Positions 1 to 5,007 of a DNA stretch of 7,088 bases are shown here, one piece after another (position 1 is the first letter of the stretch; each line of letters begins with the position of its first letter). Where the stretch lies: positions 1-7,088 of the forward strand of contig JAFDCW010000233.1 of the NCBI GenBank assembly GCA_019312705.1, read 5' to 3'. The stretch comes from Deltaproteobacteria bacterium. GTDB lineage: Bacteria; Myxococcota; Polyangia; Polyangiales; B10-G4. The position numbers and the translations under genes were made by a program. The notes under the pieces were generated by a model. The model was not told the DNA's origin. It was given only the letters and a program-made list of their open reading frames with translations, and searched no databases.

Positions 1-45
1 ATTTCTAAAAACCGCAATCCGGACATTTCTATAAAACGTTCACAA
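1..45 (+). mobile_element. Terminal end of an insertion element (left copy)
   Basis: CCGGACATTTCTA at 19-31 is a perfect 13-bp inverted match to 2865-2877. The match continues imperfectly with the same spacing: five variable bases, CGTT, two variable bases, then CAA, ending at 45. The right-hand copy lies just past the stop codon of a transposase remnant on the minus strand. By symmetry, this left copy should be the 3' end of an element whose transposase lies upstream of the window and reads toward the operon. ATTTCTA at 1-7 recurs at 25-31, so another partial terminal motif may precede it at a 24-bp period. No transposase codons are visible here. The family is unconfirmed; the right-hand remnant resembles ISNCY-type transposase tails. 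Confidence 0.6.
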
Positions 46-343
46 TTGTACTTCGTCAAAGGTCGATTATGTAACCCCGAATTGGGAGGTAGAAGGGAGG
101 GTGAGTGGTTGATGTTGGCTGTCCGCGGCAGGGTTTTCACCCGCTGGACGACTTACGAAGTTTCATGGCCTCGTCGCATCCTCCATTCCTCGGAGGCAGG
201 CAGGGCCCGGTCGCACCATGTTTCCTATCGTCCCGCGCATTGACAGTCCAGTTCCACGGGTCGACGTTGTTGCCGGACGGATCCGGCCGACACCGCGCGC
301 TGCGGCAAACGGAAATCGACGCCGAGGAATATCACGACGCGCA
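46..343. other. Leader region upstream of the radical SAM gene, no confident gene
   Basis: About 300 bases separate the IS end from the chosen radical SAM start. A short frame, ATG at 112 to a stop at 241-243 (43 aa), has a GGGAGGG stretch at 95-101, ten bases before the ATG. It is Arg/Trp-rich, resembles no known RiPP precursor, and its last residues (RARSHHVSYRPAH) fall in a sequence that recurs near 4855-4875, so it is probably a gene remnant. TTGACA at 240-245 could be a -35 box, but no good -10 box follows at 16-18 bases. The remaining upstream part of the radical SAM frame (218-343) encodes an Arg/Pro-rich stretch unlike this enzyme family, so I treat it as non-coding. Confidence 0.4.
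196..243 (+). repeat. Dispersed repeat, copy A (partial)
   Basis: Positions 200-220 are an exact 21-base reverse complement of 4855-4875, including the core GGGCCCGGTCGCACCATG. Similarity then fades, although CTATC and a CCGC-rich segment still align. In the relevant frames the two copies read RARSHHVSYRPAH followed by stop, and RARSHHASYLPARHAAIDE followed by stop. That pattern suggests a shared gene tail or a dispersed repeat rather than chance. The source gene is not recognised. Confidence 0.5.
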
Positions 344-1450
344 ATGCCGTATGATCTGTCGATGGATCTACTGAAGCGCATCGGAGCGCACAGAGCCCAG
401 GATATCTGGGAGACCGAAACCCGGCTCTTGCATCGAATCGGCATCGCTCGGGAGCCCACCGCCGTCCAGTGGCTCGTCACCTCGGCGTGCGACCTCGCCT
501 GTCCTCATTGCCGCTCCGAGGCGGGCAAGCGCGGCGAGGGAGAGCTCACGACCGACGAGGCCCGCCGGCTCTTGATCGACGAGTTGGTCGCCCTCGGCCG
601 GCCGAGCCTCGTGCTCTCGGGGGGAGAGCTCTTCCTGCGAAAGGACATCCCGGAGCTCATCTCCTACGCGGTCGACCAGGGGCTCGAGTGGTCCATGCAC
701 AGCCACGGAAGGCACGTCGAGCGTTTCGAAGAGCTGCTGCGGCGCCATCCGCCGAGGCTCGCTGCGATCAGCCTCGATGGGACCGAGGCCTCCCACGACC
801 GTTTTCGGGGGCGCCGAGGAAGCCACGCGAACGCGCTGAGGGCGGTGCGCCAACTCAAGGAGTGGGGCTGCGAGGAGGTGGTGATCGGGACCACCATCAC
901 CCGCGAGAGCGCGGACCTCGTCGCGGACCTGATGCCGGTCGTGGCCGAGTCCGGGGCCGATTCCTGGGGCCTGCACCTGCTCGCTCCCGAGGGCCGGGGA
1001 GGCCGAGACGCCGCGCTGATGCCGACTCCGGCCCAGCTTCGCCGGGTCGCAGCGTTCACCCGCCGTAAGCGTGCAACTTTCCCCGTCGAGTTATGCAATG
1101 AGTGGGGCGGCGCTGGCGAGGACGACTATCTCTACCGGGACGCGCCCTTCCTCTGCGGCGCGGGGAGAATCACCTGTGTCGTGACGGCGACCGGCGAGGT
1201 GGTGCCGTGCATGACGTCGGATGCCGAGGAGAGCGAAGGAAATATCCGCGACGATTCGCTCTCGACCATTTGGGCGGAACGCTTCGGGAGGTTTCGCCGG
1301 TCGGGCGAGGGCGCGGCCTCCGACGGCCTCGAGTGCTGGCTCCAATCTCGGAACGGCAACGCGTGCCGCGAGGCGGCCTTCGGCAAGGGCCCGGCGACGG
1401 ACGTCGGGCCGAGCGCTCCGCGCCGCCGACCGCTTCGGGTGCTTCCGTGA
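344..1450 (+). CDS. Radical SAM/SPASM domain protein
   Basis: This 368-aa enzyme (numbered from ATG 344) should bind a [4Fe-4S] cluster and cleave S-adenosylmethionine to start radical chemistry, in the style of PqqE, NirJ/AhbC or RiPP-modifying enzymes. The cluster motif is C49-x3-C53-x2-C56 (CDLACPHC). It is followed by LSGGE at 91-95 and ISLDG at 142-146 with HDRFRG at 151-156, as expected along a radical SAM barrel. The C-terminal region has five cysteines (271, 278, 289, 331, 341) around TGEVVPC and GNIRDDSLSTIW, the pattern of a SPASM auxiliary-cluster domain. Its last four bases overlap the next gene (GTGA), indicating a coupled operon. The start is uncertain: ATG 344 has only a distant GAGGAA (324-329), ATG 362 is an alternative, and ATG 218 would add 42 atypical Arg/Pro-rich residues. 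The family is clear. The substrate is unknown, and the lipoprotein encoded next to it is an inferred partner or substrate. Confidence 0.9.
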   Translation: MPYDLSMDLLKRIGAHRAQDIWETETRLLHRIGIAREPTAVQWLVTSACDLACPHCRSEAGKRGEGELTTDEARRLLIDELVALGRPSLVLSGGELFLRKDIPELISYAVDQGLEWSMHSHGRHVERFEELLRRHPPRLAAISLDGTEASHDRFRGRRGSHANALRAVRQLKEWGCEEVVIGTTITRESADLVADLMPVVAESGADSWGLHLLAPEGRGGRDAALMPTPAQLRRVAAFTRRKRATFPVELCNEWGGAGEDDYLYRDAPFLCGAGRITCVVTATGEVVPCMTSDAEESEGNIRDDSLSTIWAERFGRFRRSGEGAASDGLECWLQSRNGNACREAAFGKGPATDVGPSAPRRRPLRVLP

Positions 1451-2715
1451 GCGGCCTCAAGGCCGTCGCCCTCTGGGCCCTCGCCGCGGCGCTCGTCGCG
1501 TGGGTCCTCTGGCGCCGCCTCCGGGGTCGCCCCGCGGTGCTGCCAGAGGGCGTGCCCTTTCGAGTCATTCACCTCGTCGCCGTGCTCCTCGTCGCCATGG
1601 GCTGCGGCCCGACCAGTGACTCCCGGCAACCGTCCTCGCCGTCGTCGCCCGCGACATCGTCAACGGCGATGTCATCGTCCCCGGCCACGCGCCGAGGGGT
1701 GCTCCTCGTCCGCAGCGAGACCCCTTTTCCGGCCTCGCTGACGGAGGAAAGCATGTTCTTCTGGACAGCAGCCGTCGACAGCAGCCGGCTCGGCGGCGGT
1801 GGATGGTTCGCCGTCGACGCGGATTTCCTGATCCGTAACGACTACGAAGGGGCGGTCGCCCGAACCTCCCAGTCAAACGCCGCCGACCCGATGCACCGTG
1901 TGCGCGCGGGCGTGCGCAAGTATGCGCGAGGGCGCTCCGCTGGCGACGTCCCCACGCCAACCGAATTGGCCAGCCTGCTCACCCTCGCCTCCGACAACGC
2001 CCTCTACTACGCCCCCTTCGGCGCCTACCTCTGGCGCCAGCTCGAAACGATCTCCGTGCACGACCATGACACCGCCATGGCCGTCGCCAACTTCTCGAGC
2101 GCCCTCGATGACTACATGCGCGTCGCCGAGTCCCTCCTCCAAGCCGGCGCCGCCGTGGGTCCGGCCAGCTACCGACCATGGATGAAGATGGCGCCGCCTC
2201 CCCGGGGCTACAATCCTCCGCCGTCGATCCCCGCCGGCTACCTCGCGGCCGCTCGACAGGCTTACCAGCGCGGCGACTCGGGCAGCTGGGCCTCGGAGGC
2301 GACCCTGCCGCTGCGCGTCGTCGAGACCGCCACCGACCCCGTGCTGCACCGCAGCGGTCACGAGATCCCTCTCGGCCCCGGCACGGAGCTCGACCTGCGC
2401 CGCTTCGATGTGATCCACGTTCCATCCTCGGCGACCGCGGCGACGATCCTCGAGCACCCCGAGCTTGGTCGAATCTCAGTTCCCCCGGGAGAGGTCCTCG
2501 CCGCCTGGAATCTTCCCGGTAGGCTCTCTTCCGATGCCCAGCGTCGGCTCAGAGAACGGGTCACCGCGGCCCTCGGCGGCAACGAGGACGCGGTGAGTCG
2601 CCTCGAGGCCCAACTCCCCGCAGCCCACGTCGGCATCCGAGACGCCCTAGAAAGAAGCCCGTCCGCCCCCGGAGCGCCGGCCTTGCGCACGTTGCTCACG
2701 CTCTACGACGAGTAG
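1447..2715 (+). CDS. Unknown lipoprotein or membrane-anchored protein in the radical SAM operon
   Basis: I do not recognise this 422-aa protein. The start chosen is GTG 1447, overlapping the radical SAM stop by four bases, which suggests translational coupling. The N-terminus has two hydrophobic stretches: about residues 6-22, followed by RRLRGR, and about 38-52, ending in AMGC. C53 could be the lipidated cysteine of a degenerate lipobox (Met at -2, Ala at -3). An internal GTG at 1552 would give a conventional signal peptide starting PFRVIHLVAV and a 387-aa product. Residues about 57-80 form a Ser/Pro/Thr-rich linker like that after many lipoprotein anchors. The rest looks globular, partly helical (roughly 120-225), with a Pro-rich segment MAPPPRGYNPPPSIP near 240 and an Arg/Leu-rich C-terminal part. 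C53 is its only cysteine, and I see no catalytic, heme or metal motif. Genomic pairing suggests that it is modified by, or works with, the upstream enzyme at the cell envelope; this is inference. Confidence 0.75.
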   Translation: MSGLKAVALWALAAALVAWVLWRRLRGRPAVLPEGVPFRVIHLVAVLLVAMGCGPTSDSRQPSSPSSPATSSTAMSSSPATRRGVLLVRSETPFPASLTEESMFFWTAAVDSSRLGGGGWFAVDADFLIRNDYEGAVARTSQSNAADPMHRVRAGVRKYARGRSAGDVPTPTELASLLTLASDNALYYAPFGAYLWRQLETISVHDHDTAMAVANFSSALDDYMRVAESLLQAGAAVGPASYRPWMKMAPPPRGYNPPPSIPAGYLAAARQAYQRGDSGSWASEATLPLRVVETATDPVLHRSGHEIPLGPGTELDLRRFDVIHVPSSATAATILEHPELGRISVPPGEVLAAWNLPGRLSSDAQRRLRERVTAALGGNEDAVSRLEAQLPAAHVGIRDALERSPSAPGAPALRTLLTLYDE

Positions 2716-2716
2716 G

Positions 2717-2843
2717 GGCCTAACGCTCGGCTTCGGCACACGCCTCGAAGGCTCGTGGCGCGGCGCTTCGCGCGACGCCGACGTCGAGGTCCGAGGGCAG
2801 GGCCCCGTTTCACAGCCCTCATGGATTGATCGCGGCGCGGCGG
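2717..2843 (-). repeat. Dispersed repeat, copy B
   Basis: This stretch fills the gap between the lipoprotein stop codon and the IS end. It shares ordered blocks with 4753-4839: CCTAACGC then CGGC (2719-2730), AGGCTCGTG (2749-2757), TTCACAGC-CTCAT (2809-2822) and GATCGCGGC followed by GGCGG (2828-2843). Spacing differs; B has 17 extra bases between the first two blocks. On the minus strand it reads toward GCGTTAGGC. GCCTAAC at 2718-2724 fits the RYYYAAC inverse core of an integron attC site, but no matching GTTRRRY partner lies at the other end. A true attC is therefore not supported. Confidence 0.45.
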
Positions 2844-2850
2844 AAATGCG

Positions 2851-2877
2851 TTGCCAACGCGACTTAGAAATGTCCGG
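2851..2877 (-). mobile_element. Terminal end of an insertion element (right copy, inverted)
   Basis: TAGAAATGTCCGG at 2865-2877 is the exact reverse complement of 19-31. With AACG at 2856-2859 and TTG at 2851-2853 it gives 20 matches over 27 aligned positions. It sits eight bases beyond the TGA (2886-2888) of the minus-strand transposase remnant, as expected for the 3' end of an IS. Together with the left copy it brackets 46-2850. Confidence 0.65.
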
Positions 2878-2885
2878 TTTGGATA

Positions 2886-3166
2886 TCAGGACCTCGCCCC
2901 CGCGGCCTTGAGCCTTTGAGTCACGAGGCGGCGCTCGCGCTCTGTCCGGGCCTTGTCCAGCCTCTGTTCCTCGCGGGCGAGCTGTTGTTCGCGGATCTGG
3001 CTCAGCACTGCGCCCAGGAGCTTGTCGTCGACGATGTCGCCGGGTCGGACGCAAGCCCGCGGGTCTTTGGCGAAAGGGCGGGCGGGCGGGCAGTTCGACG
3101 TCGCCCGCGCGAATGCTCACGTTGCCGTCGTCGTCTTCGTAGACGCGCACGCGTTTGCCCCAGGGC
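2886..3166 (-). pseudogene. C-terminal remnant of an ISNCY-like transposase, frameshifted
   Basis: Read on the minus strand, the start is GKRVRVYEDDDGNVSIRAGD followed by VELPARP. After a frame change it continues FAKDPRACVRPGDIVDDKLL and GAVLSQIREQQLAREEQRLD, ending KAAGARS and a TGA at 2886-2888. The layout matches the tail of ISNCY-type transposases: a short beta segment with a basic loop, a 'DDKLLGAVL'-like stretch, then a charged helix rich in Arg, Glu and Gln. Only about 90 residues remain and all catalytic parts are gone. The frame break coincides with four tandem GGGC units (3076-3091); removing one unit restores a continuous ELPARPFAKDP. The upstream end meets bestrophin-like sequence on the opposite strand at about 3155-3166. 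The family name comes from memory of such tails and is moderately certain; transposase origin is more secure because of the adjacent IS end. Confidence 0.6.
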
Positions 3167-3502
3167 GGCTGTGAGCGCATCCTCAAGACCCCGCTGCCGG
3201 TCTCCTATAGCTACTACGCTCGGCGCCTGATCGTGGCCTACGCCTTCTTGTTGCCGTGGGCCCTGACCGGCGAACTGGGCCTTCTGACCCTCTTCATCGC
3301 TCCCTCTGTCGCCCTCGTCTTCCTGCTCATCGACAACGCTGGCGACCTCATCGAGACACCGTTTTCACTTTCGACCTTCGGTCTGCCGCTCTCGGCCCTT
3401 AGCCTGACCATCGAGCGGGACCTCCGGCAGCTGGTGACGGATGCGAGCTCGCTGCCCGCGCCCCAGGGGCTCACCGGACCAAAGAACAACCTCCTCATGT
3501 GA
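3164..3502 (+). pseudogene. 5'-truncated bestrophin-like membrane protein
   Basis: The frame starts abruptly at GGCERILKTPLPVSYSYYAR and runs about 112 residues to a TGA at 3500-3502. Features typical of the C-terminal half of bacterial bestrophin homologues (UPF0187 anion channels) are visible: the CERILKTPLPxSYS segment, two hydrophobic stretches (LIVAYAFLLPWAL and LTLFIAPSVALVFLLI), the acidic IDNAGDLIETPF segment, and a closing GLPLSALSLTIERDL. Complete family members are about 300 aa, so nearly two thirds, including the pore-forming N-terminal helices, is missing. A TTG at 3155 lies in frame, but the upstream sequence belongs to the transposase remnant, so this is a truncated gene and not a short intact one. 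The missing 5' part is not in the window. Confidence 0.7.
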
Positions 3503-3510
3503 GGATGGGG

Positions 3511-3677
3511 CTAGCAGCCTGTTGAAGTACTGGGGTGGATGGATCTCTGTTCTGATCGGGTTCCACGGCGCGTGGGCGAGCCGAGGAAATGCTTGCGCAT
3601 TTTCGAGTGCGAGGCCAGGGACCGGGGGCCTGAGCAGGGCTGAGAGGCGCCGCCTGAGTACGTCAACAGGCTGCTAG
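3511..3677. mobile_element. MITE-like non-autonomous element with 20-bp inverted repeats
   Basis: The left end CTAGCAGCCTGTTGAAGTAC (3511-3530) and the reverse complement of 3658-3677 match at 19 of 20 positions. Both outer edges carry the palindromic tetranucleotide CTAG. It may be a 4-bp target duplication, as known for IS5-group elements that target YTAR, or simply part of the repeats. The 167-bp unit has no convincing reading frame. Internally, AAATGC (3587-3592) and GCATTT (3597-3602) could form a small hairpin. The size, TIRs and absence of coding capacity fit a MITE or an internally deleted IS. The parent element is not identifiable from this window. Confidence 0.7.
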
Positions 3678-3735
3678 GTCGCATCGTCGAGCAGTTGTGC
3701 TCCCGTCATGCGGGTCGAAGTGCTCTCGGTCAGCC

Positions 3736-3915
3736 TCAGTAGCCCGGACACGGCTCGCTGACCACGCTCCAGGCGACATCGTTGCAGACTGCGCGCAACA
3801 GCATCGCCGGACAGGTGTCGTAAGTGCAGCGGAGCTCGCCAGCCGCCGGATTGCTGAGCGTGCACGGCGTCGTGTCCTCTGGGACGAACGCCGGACACGC
3901 GTCGGTCGGAGGGCA
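3736..3915 (-). pseudogene. C-terminal fragment of a Cys-rich secreted protein
   Basis: From the edge of the palindrome, a minus-strand frame reads CPPTDACPAFVPEDTTPCTL, then SNPAAGELRCTYDTCPAM, and ends AWSVVSEPCPGY with TGA at 3736-3738. It has seven regularly spaced cysteines, a CTYxxC element and a Trp followed by a terminal Cys. That pattern resembles Cys-rich domains at the ends of predicted lipoproteins or secreted proteins in Myxococcota. There is no signal peptide and no natural start; an in-frame TTG exists only inside the palindrome. I read it as the surviving tail of a longer gene. The function of such domains is not known to me. Confidence 0.5.
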
Positions 3916-3917
3916 TG

Positions 3918-3969
3918 TGAACAACGTCAACTACTCTTGCCGATCGGCAAGAGTAGTTGACGTTGTTCA
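3918..3969. repeat. Perfect 52-bp palindrome without spacer
   Basis: Positions 3918-3943 (starting TGAACAACGTCAACTACTCT) are exactly the reverse complement of 3944-3969. The centre is CGATCG and there is no unpaired loop. It lies precisely at the junction of two truncated minus-strand genes: its right edge supplies the TGA that ends the H1-like fragment, and its left edge abuts the Cys-rich fragment. A junction of two abutting IS inverted repeats, a processed hairpin end, or an assembly or replication fold-back are possible origins. A simple terminator is unlikely because there is no loop and no T-tract. Confidence 0.95.
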
Positions 3970-4240
3970 GCCGCCGACCTCCGCCATCAAGACCGTCATG
4001 CCCTCGCCGGGGTTCGCCCGGACTGCGTCGTAGAGCCGCTCTCCGAGCGCCGCCATCTCCTCCGCGGTCCGACGTCCGCTTGCCGCGGCCCTCTTCGTCG
4101 CTCCTCGACGGGGCTTCGTCCGCCCGGTCGCCGAGCCGAAGGCACGGTCCACCGCGTTCGCCGCCGCCGCGGCACGCGGCGATGTGCTCACGCACCAACT
4201 TTTCGATCTGGGATTCGAGGTCCTCGATGTTCTTCGTCAT
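3967..4240 (-). pseudogene. Truncated, frameshifted H1-like basic protein
   Basis: The ATG at 4238-4240 begins MTKNIEDLESQIEKLVREHI, a short coiled-coil-like N-terminus. After a frame change in a GGC/GCG-rich stretch near 4160-4168 the reading continues AAAANAVDRAFGSATGRTKP, then a Lys/Arg/Ala-rich linker (RRGATKRAAASGRRTAEEMA), then ALGERLYDAVRANPGEGMTV and LMAEVGG. The last segment looks like the start of a winged-helix or H1-like domain in which 'LAPEVG' is normally followed by another helix pair. Here it stops at a TGA formed by the palindrome (3967-3969). Full versions would continue perhaps 30-50 residues. Function in DNA binding is inferred from composition and from recollection of similar small myxobacterial proteins. 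With both a frameshift and a truncation, it is unlikely to be functional. Confidence 0.5.
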
Positions 4241-4291
4241 GCACTCCGAATCGCACGACCGGATCTGCGCCTCAACCAGCCCCGTGAACGG

Positions 4292-4747
4292 CTACCTGTA
4301 CGCACCCATATGCCGACGGGTGGTGCGCAACTTTCGCATGCGTCGAAATCCACGCACGCGAGCTTTTCTGCGGACCAGCGAGAGAATCCCCAGAACCGCT
4401 GACTCGGTCATCGCGTGCCACAAGCCGACGAACGGTGCTTGAAGGGTCACTAGGACCAGTTTCATCCGGTAGCAATCGGCGGCGGTGAGGCACTCCGAGC
4501 AGCCGCTGAGCAGGAGGCAGAACGTTCCACCCCCGAACAGAACAATTCTCAGACTGCAGGTGAGGCGCCACAGTCGCCACGGATTCTGTGGCCGGATCAC
4601 AAACACCGCGATGGCGAAAAACACCGGAGCCGCAACCAGCGCAAATAGCTTCGGTGCTGCCCCGTGGGACAGGAATGCAGCGTAATACTGCGCGAGCATC
4701 ACTCCGCTGAGGAGAAGTCCGATGGTCCAGTAAGCAGGTCGAGTCAT
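4292..4747 (-). CDS. Hypothetical four-helix inner-membrane protein
   Basis: This 151-aa frame is not recognised as a known family. Four hydrophobic segments are visible: about residues 6-26, 33-51, 64-82 and 96-125. Cysteines at 83, 86 and 92 lie in the loop between helices three and four. The C-terminus (126-151) is strongly basic (RRKARVRGFRRMRKLRTTRR), suggesting a cytoplasmic tail. The start ATG at 4745-4747 is preceded by AGGGGG only two bases away, so the ribosome binding site is close. It lies directly next to the GCGTTAGG edge of repeat copy C. It has no operon partner: upstream is the repeat and the IS3 element, and downstream, 51 bases away, is the H1-like pseudogene. Base composition looks less GC-rich than the other genes, which fits separate acquisition. 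Ordered hydrophobic and polar blocks support it as a real gene. Confidence 0.6.
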   Translation of the reverse strand: MTRPAYWTIGLLLSGVMLAQYYAAFLSHGAAPKLFALVAAPVFFAIAVFVIRPQNPWRLWRLTCSLRIVLFGGGTFCLLLSGCSECLTAADCYRMKLVLVTLQAPFVGLWHAMTESAVLGILSLVRRKARVRGFRRMRKLRTTRRHMGAYR

Positions 4748-4752
4748 GGCCC

Positions 4753-4875
4753 CCTAACGCGCGGCAGGCTCGTGCCTTACAGTTCTTTCGACCCCTACCG
4801 CGCTTCACAGCGCTCATTCGTCGATCGCGGCATGGCGGGCCGGCAGATAGCTCGCATGGTGCGACCGGGCCCTGC
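4753..4875 (-). repeat. Dispersed repeat, copy C (longest copy)
   Basis: This copy contains both parts seen separately elsewhere. 4855-4875 is the exact inverse of 200-220 (copy A). 4753-4839 shares the blocks CCTAACGC, AGGCTCGTG, TTCACAGC-CTCAT and GATCGCGGC with copy B. GCGCTTCACAGCGC (4800-4813) could form a small five-pair hairpin. One edge (GCGTTAGG on the minus strand) is next to the membrane-protein start; the other is five bases from the IS3 terminal repeat. It is either an intergenic repeat or the degenerate end of an unrecognised gene. Confidence 0.5.
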
Positions 4876-4879
4876 GGTA

Positions 4880-4899
4880 GGTGTCAAGGTAGTTGCCGC
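4880..4899. repeat. IS3-family terminal inverted repeat, OrfB-proximal
   Basis: GGTGTCAAGGTAGTTGCCGC matches the inverse of 6508-6527 at 18 of 20 positions. The 108 bases between it and the OrfB stop hold no gene. Confidence 0.85.
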
Positions 4900-5007
4900 G
4901 TAAGTTGATCAAGCAGCGAGCCTCTTTGGGGTCACCTCGAGGCGGGTGTCTTTGGTGGGGTTGAGCAGGACGACGGGAGGCGCCTCCCAGGTCCGGGTCT
5001 TGCCCGA

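Noticed and set aside
112..243. 43-aa frame with a Shine-Dalgarno-like GGGAGGG, considered as a RiPP precursor for the radical SAM enzyme
   Set aside because: It is Arg/Trp-rich with no Cys or recognisable leader/core layout, and its end falls in a dispersed repeat also found at 4855-4875, so it is more likely a remnant.
240..268. TTGACA-based promoter upstream of the radical SAM gene
   Set aside because: No acceptable -10 hexamer lies 16-18 bases downstream, and the TTGACA belongs to the end of a repeat-derived frame.
218..343. N-terminal extension of the radical SAM protein from ATG 218
   Set aside because: The 42 extra residues are Arg/Pro-rich and unlike the family, and the ATG lies within the conserved repeat, not after a ribosome binding site.
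469..1068. Long alternative frames inside the radical SAM gene
   Set aside because: High-GC DNA leaves several frames open. These encode Arg/Pro/Gly-rich sequence without domains and overlap a well-supported gene.
1873..2457. Minus-strand 194-codon frame inside the lipoprotein gene
   Set aside because: It is Gly/Arg/Val-rich with no recognisable motif; the plus-strand frame has a coupled start, an anchor and a linker.
2718..2724. GCCTAAC as an integron attC inverse core after the lipoprotein gene
   Set aside because: No GTTRRRY core is found at a suitable distance and the internal L-box symmetry of attC sites is absent, so only a repeat is annotated.
2848..2860. GCGTTGCCAACGC near-palindrome beside the IS end, as a terminator or operator
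   Set aside because: The single-base loop and lack of a T-run argue against a terminator; half of it belongs to the IS terminal repeat.
3918..3969. Palindrome as a CRISPR repeat or rho-independent terminator
   Set aside because: There is only one copy with no spacers, and it has no loop and no following T-tract.
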